Below, piece by piece: positions 1-8,278 of a DNA stretch of 29,731 nucleotides (its first letter is position 1; each line of letters opens with the position of its first letter). Origin of the DNA: CAYMBP01 sp964388745. GTDB taxonomy: Bacteria > Babelota > Babeliae > Babelales > RVW-14. The notes beneath the pieces are model-generated. The model worked only from the letters and a program-made list of their open reading frames with translations, searched no databases and was not told the origin of the DNA. Location: NCBI GenBank assembly GCA_964388745.1, contig CAYMBP010000019.1, forward strand, positions 1-29,731. The letters run 5' to 3'. The translations under genes were made by a program, and so were the position numbers.

Positions 1-30
1 TACCAAGCTAAAAGTGTTTAGCTATAAAAT
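1..30. repeat. Short hairpin repeat, copy A
   Basis: An interrupted palindrome (AGCTAAA, 4-nt loop, TTTAGCT) preceded by TACCA and followed by TATAA. It closely matches a second copy near 4476-4502, downstream of the peroxiredoxin gene. It lies at the window edge, so its left boundary is unknown. It may be part of a terminator region or a small dispersed stem-loop element. Confidence 0.4.
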
Positions 31-63
31 AAAAAAACCGGCAATGATTTGTCATTGCCGGTT
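31..63 (-). terminator. Rho-independent terminator of the folC-like gene
   Basis: A perfect 12-bp stem (36-47 paired with 52-63, loop TTTG) followed, read on the minus strand, by a run of seven T. It lies 26 nt beyond the stop codon of the minus-strand ligase gene, the expected position for its intrinsic terminator. Confidence 0.85.
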
Positions 64-88
64 CAATAATTAACTTAAATGCTTTATC

Positions 89-1492
89 TTAGAAACGCTT
101 AATACTTCTGTATTTCCAATACTCAGTAACTAAAGAATTGGAACCCGAAATTACTAAAAGACCATCACGCTCATCAATTGAAATTTTTGCTTGCTCATAG
201 GCTTCAGCAAATGTCTTACATCCTTTAGCCTTTACATTGAGTTCTTTGGCTATGTTTGCAAGATCAATTGGATCATGACATGGCTCTTTGTCAGAAAGAG
301 GTACAAAGAAAATTTGCCCACTAACTTTTTTTAATAAATAACGAGTAAGTTTAATAGCTTCAAGCGGATTAATTGTCTTGCTTAAACCAATTAATAACGT
401 AAGACCTTTAAGTGGTTTTTGATAATGAAGCAACCGAATACCAAGAAAGAGATTTGTTAATGCATCTAAATTACCCGCATTGTCAAGCAATAAAGATGGC
501 TTTTCTTTATCAAGCAATTCAAAACGACCTCTTAATAAATCAAATTGTTCATTCCAAAAACTCTTAAGAGTCTTAATTGGATTAAGTTCAGCATGCCGCT
601 TTGCTTCAAGCGTTGGACGACCACGCTGACCTTTCTGCGTTGCAAGCAAATTTCCACGAAGAAAAGGAGAAAATTTTTGCTTAACCTCTTCAACATAAAT
701 CTGAGCAATACGCTCACCAAGAGAAGCAATTCGCCCATAAAGCTGCTCAAAAATATAAGGAAGTGCTGCAAGCTTTCGAATTGGCATAGCCCATAAAATA
801 TTACGCTCTTCGCCCCAAACCTTCATTTTTTGTAATCTAATTTTACTCTGCTCTGCTGAAATAAACCAAGAACCAGGCTTTGCTATTTCAACCATCTCAA
901 GAGCAACATTATCTAAATCTTTATCAAGAAGACCAATATGGTCTTCAGCAACCCGAGTAATTGCAACAATCTTAGGATTAAAGGCAGCCGTTGCATCATA
1001 CTTTCCACCATATCCCACTTCAAGAAGTGCAACATTCATCTTCTCTTGAACATAATAAAGTAAAGAAGCTATAGTAATTAATTCAAAACTTGTAGCTTTA
1101 ACACTATTTAATTCAGCCTTGTTAATTACATCATTTAACGTATCAGCAAACGCCTTATTTGAAATGCCTTGTGTATCTGCAGAGATGCGCTCATTTGGCG
1201 TTAAAATATGTGTTGAAAGTGTTGAGCCTACTTTAAACCCTTCTTCCTTAAGCAACTTAGTTGCAAAATGAATAGAGGAGCTTTTCCCATTGGTTCCACC
1301 AACAAGAATAATATCTAATTTACTTGAGACATTATCACATACCTGATCAAGCTTCTTCATACGCTCAACAGCCGCCTGGCTATAATCAATATGATCAAGA
1401 CGCTCAAGAAACTCCACAACTTCATTGTAGCTACGAGCTTTTCCTGAAGAGGTTGTAGACCGCTTTTTTACTTGTTCTACACTATTTATCAT
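89..1492 (-). CDS. folC: FolC-like folylpolyglutamate/dihydrofolate synthase (Mur ligase family)
   Basis: ATP-dependent Mur-ligase-type enzyme, probably adding glutamate to folate (and/or dihydropteroate) in the cytoplasm. Seen, numbered from the ATG at 1498: P-loop GGTNGKSS at residues 67-74; the PNERISADTQ segment (101-110) typical of the folate loop; LLEVGYGGKYDAT (158-170), whose Glu and Gly residues follow the FolC pattern; TRVAEDHIGLL (181-191), the metal/ATP His region; and a C-terminal GRFELL...LLLDNAGN block where FolC normally has a DGAHN motif. About 467 residues, slightly long for FolC (about 420-440), with a lysine/arginine-rich linker between the central and C-terminal domains. 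Two ATGs lie two codons apart. The GGG of the SD site abuts the first (1498), so the second (1492) has better spacing. Single gene, with its own promoter and terminator. Confidence 0.85.
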   Translation of the reverse strand: MINSVEQVKKRSTTSSGKARSYNEVVEFLERLDHIDYSQAAVERMKKLDQVCDNVSSKLDIILVGGTNGKSSSIHFATKLLKEEGFKVGSTLSTHILTPNERISADTQGISNKAFADTLNDVINKAELNSVKATSFELITIASLLYYVQEKMNVALLEVGYGGKYDATAAFNPKIVAITRVAEDHIGLLDKDLDNVALEMVEIAKPGSWFISAEQSKIRLQKMKVWGEERNILWAMPIRKLAALPYIFEQLYGRIASLGERIAQIYVEEVKQKFSPFLRGNLLATQKGQRGRPTLEAKRHAELNPIKTLKSFWNEQFDLLRGRFELLDKEKPSLLLDNAGNLDALTNLFLGIRLLHYQKPLKGLTLLIGLSKTINPLEAIKLTRYLLKKVSGQIFFVPLSDKEPCHDPIDLANIAKELNVKAKGCKTFAEAYEQAKISIDERDGLLVISGSNSLVTEYWKYRSIKRF

Positions 1493-1635
1493 GGCCATCC
1501 CTTTTTAGTATGATGATTTTATTTCATCACATATAACTCTCTATATAACACTCGGTTATACAGATTTATTTTATTTTATTATCATATCATTTTTGTATAT
1601 GTCTAATGTGCAATATTATCTTAATAGGTATGTTG

Positions 1636-1664
1636 ATCATAGGAAATCTTTTGTCAATTGTCAA
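1636..1664 (-). promoter_or_regulatory. Sigma-70-type promoter for the folC-like gene
   Basis: On the minus strand TTGACA (1659-1664), a 17-nt spacer and TATGAT (1636-1641). Expected transcript start near 1629, giving a leader of about 130 nt before the folC start. The match to consensus is strong, but it is read by eye only. Confidence 0.6.
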
Positions 1665-1699
1665 ACCTGTATTAATTAGGCTTTTTTATATAATAAAAA

Positions 1700-1729
1700 T
1701 TGACAAAAAGGGTTCATTCATAGTAAATA
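1700..1729 (+). promoter_or_regulatory. Candidate promoter for the DHH phosphoesterase gene, with an inverted repeat
   Basis: Plus-strand TTGACA (1700-1705), 18-nt spacer, TAAATA (1724-1729). The -35 lies inside AATTGACAAAA (1698-1708), the exact reverse complement of TTTTGTCAATT at 1649-1659, which carries part of the opposing folC promoter. The two divergent promoters therefore share an 11-bp inverted repeat. The rest of the 1499-1863 gap holds no gene I can support. Confidence 0.4.
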
Positions 1730-1863
1730 GTGTAAAAGCCTTGCTATAAATGGGTTTTATACTCAAAAATCAAAAAAGTCTCACCTTTGTAAAGATGCTT
1801 AATAAAGTAAAAATATACAGAAGAAGCAATAATGTTTTTCATATAGAAAATAAAGGCGGATAT

Positions 1864-2817
1864 ATGAACTTATATGCCATTAATACGAGTCACGCTTCTC
1901 TTGCATGGAATGCAATCAAAAAAGCTACTAAAATCACCTTTTTAACACACTACAAACCAGATGGCGATGGAATTTCAGCCTGCGCAGCTCTTTCATCTTT
2001 ATTTGAGGAAATGGACAAACAATGTGAAACAATATATCCAACAGCATCAGATTTCTCAATTGCTCGAACACCACGTAAAGAATTAATTATGAGCCACACT
2101 CAACTACCAGATCTTATTATTGCTTGTGATACCGCAAATTATGCACGGCTCTACTATCCAAAAGAATTTTTAGAAATCCCCCTTATAAATATTGATCACC
2201 ACATAGCTAATGAGTTACGAGGAGATTTCAATTTTGTAAATGCAGATGCTTCAAGCACTTGTGAAATAGTCTATGAACTTATGACTCTCTGGCACAACTC
2301 CTCAATTAATCAATGGCAAGCAAGTGCTCTTTTATACGGTATTTTATATGATACACAAGTCTTTCAAACCACATCAACAACGGATAAAACACTTAAAATC
2401 GCAGCAATGCTTATGGATCATGGTGCATCGCTTACTCAACTTAAAGATGAATTATTAAAAACTAAGAGTCTCCATGTTATTCAATTGTGGGGAACTATTC
2501 TAAGTGGCGTTCAAATCACTAACAGTGGTCATGCTGCATGGGTATGCCTCACTCAAGAAATGCTAAAATCGTACAATGTTGAGCTTTCTTCTCTAGCTGG
2601 CTTTGTAAATTTTTTAGCCAGCATTAGCTCAGTTGATGTAACTGCACTTTTTTATGAGACAGAAGACGGAAAGACAAAAGTCTCGCTGCGCTCTCGCACA
2701 CGTAATGTAAATGCTCTTGCCCAACAATTTGGAGGAGGTGGGCATAAAAACGCAGCGGGAATTATCAGCAATAAGCCAATGAATGAAATAGTTGAATTAG
2801 TTACTCGTCAGCTTTAA
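1864..2817 (+). CDS. nrnA: DHH/DHHA1 phosphoesterase, NrnA-like nanoRNase/pAp phosphatase
   Basis: Cytoplasmic Mn-dependent phosphoesterase of the family that degrades 2-5-nt RNA fragments and/or removes the 3' phosphate of pAp. Seen, numbered from 1864: THYKPDGDGISA (residues 28-39), metal motif I; IIACDTANY (85-93), motif II; NIDHH (109-113), the family-defining DHH motif; ADASSTCEIVYEL, motif IV; and C-terminal GGGGHKNAAG (290-299), the DHHA1 substrate-binding motif. At 317 residues it is the usual NrnA length. The frame is open 38 codons further upstream (from 1750), but the strong SD AAAGGCGGA lies just before the ATG at 1864 and the extra residues do not resemble the family, so I start there. 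Its last 17 bases overlap the convergent trxB 3' end. Confidence 0.85.
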   Translation: MNLYAINTSHASLAWNAIKKATKITFLTHYKPDGDGISACAALSSLFEEMDKQCETIYPTASDFSIARTPRKELIMSHTQLPDLIIACDTANYARLYYPKEFLEIPLINIDHHIANELRGDFNFVNADASSTCEIVYELMTLWHNSSINQWQASALLYGILYDTQVFQTTSTTDKTLKIAAMLMDHGASLTQLKDELLKTKSLHVIQLWGTILSGVQITNSGHAAWVCLTQEMLKSYNVELSSLAGFVNFLASISSVDVTALFYETEDGKTKVSLRSRTRNVNALAQQFGGGGHKNAAGIISNKPMNEIVELVTRQL

Positions 2818-3736
2818 TATCTTTTTTTGCAAGATAGTTTTGACAATCAAGTGCAGCCATACATCCCATTCCTGCTGAAGTAATTGCCTGACGATAAACA
2901 AAATCTGCAACATCTCCTGCAGCAAAAACACCCTCCATGCTTGTTTTAGTCTGCCCATTAAGCTTGAGATACCCGTACTCATCCATCTCAAGCTTTCCTT
3001 TAAATAACTTAGTATTCGGGTTAAATCCAATAGCGACAAAAACACCATCGGCAGGAATTGTTGTACGTTTTCCATCTTTTTGATTTTCAACTACAACTTC
3101 AGTCACCTTATTACCATCACCTTTAATTTCAGCAACAGTTGAGTTATAAATAAATGTAGCTTTATTATTTTCTAACACCTTATCCTTAATTGGATCATTT
3201 GCTGTAACTTTATCAAGAATATGCACAACTGTTACTTTTTTTGCAAAATGAAGCAAATGCTCAGCCTCGGTCATTGCCGTGTTGCCGCCTCCTACAACCA
3301 CAACCTCCCGATCTCCATAGAATGCACCATCACACGTTGCACATGTTGAAACACCCTTTGAAAAATACTCATCTTCTCCTGTACAACCGAGCTTTTTATT
3401 TGAAGAACCTGTTGAAATAATGATAGAGTCAGCAGTAAACTTTTTTTTAGACTCTGTTTGTAATGTAAAAGGACGCTGTGAAAAATCAACATTGATAATG
3501 TTTTCCTGAATAATCGTTGCGCCACACTTCTGTGCATGAGATCTCATTCGCTCCATTAAATCAGGACCTTGCACAGACTCATCACCAGGCCAGTTTTCAA
3601 CAGCTGTTGTTGTTGTTAACTGACCCCCTGGTTGATTTCCTTCAAACACTGCTGCCTGTATTTTTGCTCGTGAAGCATATATTCCTGCAGTAAGACCAGC
3701 TGGCCCTGAACCAATAATTGCCAATGTGTAATGCAT
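2801..3736 (-). CDS. trxB: Thioredoxin reductase
   Basis: FAD/NADPH flavoenzyme that reduces thioredoxin, feeding thiol-dependent peroxidases such as the divergent neighbour. Seen: FAD-binding GSGPAG (9-14); GGQLTTTTAVENWPG (37-51), the FAD/interdomain region; redox-active CATC (132-135) followed by DGAF; NADPH-binding GGGNTAMTEAEH (149-160); and C-terminal VFAAGDVAD for FAD. At 311 residues it matches bacterial TrxB. The frame extends 14 codons upstream, but AAAGGA lies just before the ATG at 3736 and the conserved start (MHYTLAIIGSGPAG) fits there. Transcribed away from the peroxiredoxin gene. Confidence 0.96.
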   Translation of the reverse strand: MHYTLAIIGSGPAGLTAGIYASRAKIQAAVFEGNQPGGQLTTTTAVENWPGDESVQGPDLMERMRSHAQKCGATIIQENIINVDFSQRPFTLQTESKKKFTADSIIISTGSSNKKLGCTGEDEYFSKGVSTCATCDGAFYGDREVVVVGGGNTAMTEAEHLLHFAKKVTVVHILDKVTANDPIKDKVLENNKATFIYNSTVAEIKGDGNKVTEVVVENQKDGKRTTIPADGVFVAIGFNPNTKLFKGKLEMDEYGYLKLNGQTKTSMEGVFAAGDVADFVYRQAITSAGMGCMAALDCQNYLAKKDIKADE

Positions 3737-3756
3737 AATTTTTTCCTTTATACAAT

Positions 3757-3786
3757 GATATAGTTCTTTATTAGGCACAATGTCAA
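3757..3786 (-). promoter_or_regulatory. Promoter for trxB
   Basis: Minus-strand TTGACA (complement of 3781-3786), 18-nt spacer, TATATC (complement of 3757-3762). The start of transcription would fall near 3750, about 14 nt before the trxB ATG. The same 120-bp gap must also carry the peroxiredoxin promoter, for which TATCAT (3822-3827) is a possible -10 without a good -35. Confidence 0.5.
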
Positions 3787-3856
3787 AAAGCCTTTATACT
3801 CAAAATAAAGGTGTTTTAGTGTATCATAGTTTTTTTACAATGTTATGAGGATTTTC

Positions 3857-4438
3857 ATGATTAAAATAGGGAAAAAAGCTCCAAGCATCTCTTGCGAAGC
3901 TGTTATCAATGGTGTTGCACAAAATATTTCCCTTGATGATTTTGCAGGCAAGTATAAATTATTATTTTTCTATCCACTTGATTTTACTTTTGTTTGCCCA
4001 ACAGAACTTCATGCCCTTGAAGAAAACAAGGAAGAGTTTGACAAACGAAATGTTGTTCTTTTAGGAACATCAATCGACTCAATACATAGCCATTTAGCGT
4101 GGCTTGCAATGCCTAAGTCCGAAGGTGGTATTAAAGGTATTTCCTATCCCCTTCTTTCAGATATTCATAAAACAATTTCATCAGACTACGGCGTATTAAA
4201 TGACGAAGTAGGTGTTGCATTTCGAGGAGCCTTTTTACTTGATAAAAACAATATTATTCAATACATGAGTATTAACAACCTCTCTCTTGGTAGAAATATC
4301 GATGAACTCTTGAGAATTGTTGACTCACTCATTCACGTTGAAAAAGTTGGTGAAGTCTGCCCTGTTAACTGGACATCCGGTAAAAAAGGAATGAAAGCAA
4401 CCAAAGAAGGTGTTACTGAATATTTTCAAGCACCATAA
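3857..4438 (+). CDS. Typical 2-Cys peroxiredoxin (AhpC/TSA family)
   Basis: Thiol peroxidase that reduces H2O2 and organic peroxides, re-reduced by thioredoxin. Seen: DFTFVCPTEL (42-51) with peroxidatic Cys47; GTSIDSIHSHLAW, the conserved Ser/His region; the RGAFLLDKNNIIQ strand; and VGEVCPVNW with resolving Cys168. A YF-containing tail (EYFQ) sits at the C terminus, a feature linked with peroxide-sensitive 2-Cys enzymes. 193 residues, normal length. ATGs occur at 3845 and 3857; the GAGG SD lies between them, so 3857 is the start. The divergent trxB makes a functional reductase/peroxidase pair likely. A plain housekeeping antioxidant role fits. Confidence 0.95.
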   Translation: MIKIGKKAPSISCEAVINGVAQNISLDDFAGKYKLLFFYPLDFTFVCPTELHALEENKEEFDKRNVVLLGTSIDSIHSHLAWLAMPKSEGGIKGISYPLLSDIHKTISSDYGVLNDEVGVAFRGAFLLDKNNIIQYMSINNLSLGRNIDELLRIVDSLIHVEKVGEVCPVNWTSGKKGMKATKEGVTEYFQAP

Positions 4439-4474
4439 AGCAGGTAATATATAGCAAAAAATACTTTAGTCTAT

Positions 4475-4618
4475 GTATCAAGCTAAAGATCTTTAGCTAT
4501 AACCTTATCTATAAGCATATAATATCGGGGGTGCATGAAGAATACACCCCCGATATTATATGCTTTAAAAATTTATAACCTCTTTCTGTTTTATAGCAGA
4601 GCAGACTTAGCTTGGTAC
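4475..4618. repeat. Compact stem-loop element with terminal inverted repeats and a 21-bp perfect hairpin
   Basis: GTATCAAGCTAA (4475-4486) and TTAGCTTGGTAC (4607-4618) are inverted repeats with one mismatch. Inside lie an 18-bp perfect palindrome, AGCTAAAGATCTTTAGCT (4481-4498), and a long hairpin: 4513-4533 pairs perfectly with 4545-4565 (21 bp) around an 11-nt loop, with a GGGGGTG/CACCCCC core. No T-run follows on plus, so it is not a standard terminator, although it follows the peroxiredoxin gene. The left edge matches the repeat at window position 1. It could be a MITE-like remnant, a mobile hairpin or an unusual 3' processing structure. Confidence 0.5.
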
Positions 4619-4629
4619 AGCCTGTTTTT

Positions 4630-4679
4630 TCAAGATCGTCACCCTCTAGAGTAAAGCGATAGAGTCCTGAGTGACCACA
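4630..4679. repeat. REP-like imperfect palindrome between converging genes
   Basis: The segment begins ATCGTCACCCTCTA and ends TAGAGTCCTGAGTGAC, so GTCAC/GTGAC and CTCTA/TAGAG pair as an imperfect stem. A diverged relative may lie at about 14985-15040 (CGATAGAAGCCCAGGATGAT). These resemble short intergenic palindromes common in bacteria, but no identity is established. Confidence 0.3.
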
Positions 4680-4716
4680 GTATTTGTGCAAACGAGAATG
4701 TTCTTAGCTATATACT

Positions 4717-6264
4717 TTACTCAAAAAAAGAATCGAGATCTATTTCATCATCACTATCACTTGAATACTCAAAAATATCAAATAAGTTATCAGATACATA
4801 ATCCTCAAGCCCATATTCTACAACGCCTCGAGTTTCTACTAGTCTCTGCTCTTCTTCCTCCCGCAATGGCAAAGCTGGCGCTAATACCTGTTGACCCTGG
4901 TTTACTGTTTGATAGCCATCAAGCTCCTGACGAACTTCTTCAGATCCAGCATCTCTAAATGTTTGGTGGCATACAAACAGAGTGTGACGATTGAAAAGCT
5001 CAATCATCGTATTATTTCTACCCCGAGCAACGAGCAAAGCTACAGAACTGTTATTGTTATTCTTACGTTCAAAAACTTCATGCGTAAAAGCATTACTTGT
5101 CGGCAGCATTCTTGCTACTACACCTAGTGCAATCAATATCTTTTCTGCAATAATATAATGATTATTTTGTACCGCAAGCATCAATACAGAAGTCATTCTT
5201 TTATTACAGGTTTTAAGGACACTGTAAAGCCACTCAATAGTTTTTTCTCCTGATGAGTACTTTTGACATGCCTCTTTAATACAGAATTCCGCTCTTTCTA
5301 ACTGACCACTATTAATAAGATAAAAAATAAAGTATCCCAAAGTATAATCACTTAGAGTTTTAACGATATCTTCATAACCCGAATATCTTGCTATTCCCAA
5401 AAGATTGCATCCCTCAGCTCCTGATGTATCCATCAAAAAAACAATATCATGTAAGTCAAGAATCTCTTGCTCTTCAAGATGAACCAAAAACACCACAATA
5501 TTTCGAACAGCACTCTCGCTACCCTGCTCTACAAGATAAAATAAAGCAGGTTGAGCAGGGGTATTATCTTTTAAAAAAGAAGACTCCTGAAGAAACTCTT
5601 TTGTAAACTCATCATCAAAGATATAGTAAAAATAAGGCTCTAAGAACATCACTATTAGTCTAATCACAGACTCTTTGTTATGCTTTGCGGCATAAAGCAA
5701 AGGAGTATCTCCGTTATTATCTCGAACAACCAAAAGAATATACATCAATTGTCTAACTGAAATATTAAAATTATATAGTCGATTAACTAGATGAAAAATA
5801 CGATTAATGACATCAAGCCTGTTATAAATCACAGCCTGCATAAAAAGAGAGCATCCAGCGTATGTTTTCCAAAGTAAAAACCCACCAAATAAAAAATTTA
5901 CATTATTAAACGAATGTATATCTTCAGGATTATTATTTTCAATAGTCGTAAGCTCTCGATTTATCAATTCAAGATAAATCATAACATTATCAAAGTTATT
6001 CTGCTGTGCCTCAAGTAAAAGTCTTTTTTGCTGTATTGCTATGTTATCTGGAATTTGCTCGCAGTCTATTCGTTCTAACTCAACCTCACGACGAACATCT
6101 TCTTCCCATTCTCCTTCAGAATCAGATTCTTCGCCTTCAGCCTCTATTACATTCTGTAAAATTTGATCTACAAAAAACTCAGGTATGGGCCTATCGTTAA
6201 TTGCATTGGACAATGAAGAATAATTTAAACAAAAAAAGAATAGCATAAAGAATATATACATCAT
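4717..6264 (-). CDS. Secreted ankyrin-repeat protein
   Basis: Probable exported protein-protein interaction protein, a candidate host-interaction factor. Seen: a hydrophobic signal peptide (MMYIFFMLFFFCL..., about 1-21); a strongly acidic stretch (41-62, EAEGEESDSEGEWEED); then degenerate ankyrin-type helix pairs, clearest at 183-204 (NNGDTPLLYAAKHNKESVIRLI), with others near 136-160, 235-265, 290-345 and 365-395; and a very acidic tail (SSDSDDEIDLDSF). The frame extends to a TTG at 6279, but a G-run SD precedes the ATG at 6264 and the signal peptide starts cleanly there. No enzymatic domain is visible. Standalone gene; no operon partner overlaps it. The molecular target is unknown. Confidence 0.75.
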   Translation of the reverse strand: MMYIFFMLFFFCLNYSSLSNAINDRPIPEFFVDQILQNVIEAEGEESDSEGEWEEDVRREVELERIDCEQIPDNIAIQQKRLLLEAQQNNFDNVMIYLELINRELTTIENNNPEDIHSFNNVNFLFGGFLLWKTYAGCSLFMQAVIYNRLDVINRIFHLVNRLYNFNISVRQLMYILLVVRDNNGDTPLLYAAKHNKESVIRLIVMFLEPYFYYIFDDEFTKEFLQESSFLKDNTPAQPALFYLVEQGSESAVRNIVVFLVHLEEQEILDLHDIVFLMDTSGAEGCNLLGIARYSGYEDIVKTLSDYTLGYFIFYLINSGQLERAEFCIKEACQKYSSGEKTIEWLYSVLKTCNKRMTSVLMLAVQNNHYIIAEKILIALGVVARMLPTSNAFTHEVFERKNNNNSSVALLVARGRNNTMIELFNRHTLFVCHQTFRDAGSEEVRQELDGYQTVNQGQQVLAPALPLREEEEQRLVETRGVVEYGLEDYVSDNLFDIFEYSSDSDDEIDLDSFFE

Positions 6265-6373
6265 AAAAATAACCCCCAAAAAATGTGAAAAGTAAATTAG
6301 ATACTAGAAAATATAAATTTACCAATAATGAATAGCAAGGTCAAATGGCCTCTTAAAAGCTTTTATCAACAAC

Positions 6374-7309
6374 CTAAGAAAAATGGCTTTTTGACAAAAA
6401 CTTGCTTACTTTACTTTGATACCATGCAGGATAATGACCACTAAGAAATCCATGGCGAGAACGAGGCCCAATACAAAGCTTACTGAGCGGATGCTTTGCA
6501 TTATCATAAAGCTCAATACTATGTTCAGGACGAACAAAAAAATCATTCTTTGAATGAATAAATAAAATCGGCTGCTTAATATGCTTAACCAGCTCAACAG
6601 AATCCATATTGTCTACATCACAAGCAGTAAAATACTTAAAAAGTCTAATCATAATTGGATAAAAAGGGAAAGATGGCAACTTTGTTTTATATGCCAATGT
6701 ATTGTGCATTGTTTTTCTTAAAGAGCTATATGTTGAATCAATTACTAATGCATCACACAACGATGAATCATCATGCACAGCACGAAGAGCTGCAGCTCCT
6801 CCCATTGATACACCAACTAAAATCATAGGAAGATTCTTTTTTTCATGACAAGAAAGCTCTTGCTTCATAAAATTAACAGCAGCCTTAACATCACGAGACT
6901 CATAATACCCAAGTGAAATAAGAGACCCCTCACTCTGCCCATGGGAACGTGTGTCAAACAATAAAAGATTACTATCTGGAAAAATAGTAATAAAGTCATG
7001 ATGCACCTCTTTTGACATAAGATACCCGTGCGCAACAACCACATTTGATCTTGCATTCGGACGCCTAACCAAAAGACCTGCCAACTGAAATCGATCATTA
7101 GTAATAAAGTGAACTAAACTTGTATCTTCACGAGAAAGAAGTTTTTTTCTTAACTCAAAAGCAATCTCTGAAGCCTTTCTTCCATACATCATAAAATCAT
7201 GCCGATGCACCAAAAAATTAACCGAATACCAAGAAAGAACAAGCGCGACTAAACTCAAAGAGATAAAAAAAATCAGGCTACAAAGAATAAAAGAACCAGC
7301 TCGACTCAC
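6374..7309 (-). CDS. Membrane-anchored alpha/beta hydrolase
   Basis: Serine hydrolase of the alpha/beta fold (BAAT/bem46-like), substrate unknown. Seen: N-terminal membrane anchor (about 7-33); oxyanion region VVAHGYLMSKEVHHDF; FDTRSHGQSEG (118-128); nucleophile elbow GVSMGG with Ser168; acid HSKNDFF with Asp256; and RSRHGF with His286, a complete triad in the right order. 311 residues. The start is GTG, and its first bases overlap the TGA of the upstream HIT gene (GTGA), so the two are translationally coupled. The anchor suggests it acts at the cytoplasmic membrane or periplasmic face. Unlike the related protein at 15478, its triad is intact. Confidence 0.85.
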   Translation of the reverse strand: MSRAGSFILCSLIFFISLSLVALVLSWYSVNFLVHRHDFMMYGRKASEIAFELRKKLLSREDTSLVHFITNDRFQLAGLLVRRPNARSNVVVAHGYLMSKEVHHDFITIFPDSNLLLFDTRSHGQSEGSLISLGYYESRDVKAAVNFMKQELSCHEKKNLPMILVGVSMGGAAALRAVHDDSSLCDALVIDSTYSSLRKTMHNTLAYKTKLPSFPFYPIMIRLFKYFTACDVDNMDSVELVKHIKQPILFIHSKNDFFVRPEHSIELYDNAKHPLSKLCIGPRSRHGFLSGHYPAWYQSKVSKFLSKSHFS

Positions 7310-7656
7310 AAAATTAACCCACCATCATAAATATTTTTTCCTGCAAGAAAATGCCAGTGCATATGATACACACTCTGCCCTGCCAACTCTCCATTGTTTG
7401 AGATAAGATTAAAAGCATTTCCAAAAGCATACTCTTGAGCCAATAATTGAACTGCTTCAAAAAACGGCTGCGCAATCTGATTCTTATTAAGAATAGGATC
7501 ACTCATATCCGTAACATGAATTTTAGGCAGTATAAGAAAATGAACTGGAGCCTTGGGATTAATATCTTTAATGGTTAATACATGCTCATCGTCACGCACA
7601 ACATCACACGAAATTGATCCTGCAATGATTTTACAAAAAATGCATGACTCACTCAC
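7306..7656 (-). CDS. Histidine triad (HIT) nucleotide-binding protein, HinT-like
   Basis: Small nucleotide phosphoramidase/hydrolase of the HIT superfamily, cytoplasmic. Seen: CIFCKIIAG at the N terminus (Cys5 and Cys8, the zinc-type CxxC of many HinT proteins); INPKAPVHFLILPK (32-45); and the triad HMHWH (His98, 100, 102) preceded by GQSVYH. 116 residues, typical. Starts with GTG behind AAAGG. Its stop overlaps the start of the alpha/beta hydrolase by 4 nt. Confidence 0.93.
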   Translation of the reverse strand: MSESCIFCKIIAGSISCDVVRDDEHVLTIKDINPKAPVHFLILPKIHVTDMSDPILNKNQIAQPFFEAVQLLAQEYAFGNAFNLISNNGELAGQSVYHMHWHFLAGKNIYDGGLIL

Positions 7657-7763
7657 AACAAGCCTTTCACAACCTAGAGACTAATAATCAAGATTATTAA
7701 CGAACTAGTTAAACTTTTTGCATTAAGCATTTTACATTAACTTTATTTGTCTAAAACAGTTAA

Positions 7764-7855
7764 TGGTGGAGAGGGTGGGATTCGAACCCACGATCCCGCT
7801 CTCACGAGATGGCGGTTTTCAAGACCGCTGCATTCAACCACTCTGCCACCTCTCC
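7764..7855 (-). tRNA. tRNA-Ser(TGA)
   Basis: Minus strand: acceptor GGAGAGG pairs with CCTCTCC, discriminator A and an encoded CCA. The anticodon loop CTTGAAA gives TGA; a long variable arm and GGTTCGAATCC T-loop are present, as in class II tRNA-Ser. It reads UCA and probably other UCN codons. Confidence 0.95.
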
Positions 7856-7933
7856 GTGACGCATTCACGCTGCTTAAAAAAGCTTCGTGGTGGTAATAAC
7901 GATAATTTTAAAGACTTCAAAACATACTTTTCA

Positions 7934-8025
7934 TGGTGGAGAGAGAGGGATTCGAACCCTCGATCCGAGTTTCCCCAGATACTTGCTTAGCAGGCAAGCG
8001 CTTTCGACCACTCAGCCATCTCTCC
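7934..8025 (-). tRNA. tRNA-Ser(GCT)
   Basis: Minus strand: acceptor GGAGAGA/TCTCTCC with encoded CCA, anticodon loop CTGCTAA (GCT), long variable arm and GGTTCGAATCC T-loop. Decodes AGC/AGU. Lies 78 nt downstream... upstream in transcription order of tRNA-Ser(TGA) and may share its transcript. Confidence 0.95.
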
Positions 8026-8081
8026 GTCAAACTCTCCAGCAAAGTATAGCTTTTAACTCTACCTAAAAAATATCAAAGTAA

Positions 8082-8158
8082 TGGTGCGCCCAAGAGGAGT
8101 CGAACCTCTAACCGCCAGATTCGTAGTCTGGTACTCTATCCAATTGAGCTATGGGCGC
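8082..8158 (-). tRNA. tRNA-Arg(ACG)
   Basis: Minus strand: acceptor GCGCCCA/TGGGCGC with discriminator A and encoded CCA. Anticodon stem CCAGA/TCTGG around CTACGAA gives anticodon ACG (A34 normally deaminated to inosine). T-loop GGTTCGACTCC. First of three minus-strand tRNA genes in transcription order. Confidence 0.95.
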
Positions 8159-8278
8159 ATACAAAAAAGGTGTAATTAACTTTTTCATTAGAATTGTAGT
8201 AAAAAAACAACCAAAAGTATAGAGTAGAAAGTCATAAATATCGTTATTTTTTAAATTTTTATGGATAAAGCATGTATA

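Noticed and set aside
532..796. Short ORFs on both strands inside the folC-like gene
   Set aside because: They lie in other frames of a gene with clear Mur-ligase motifs and show no family resemblance or SD site.
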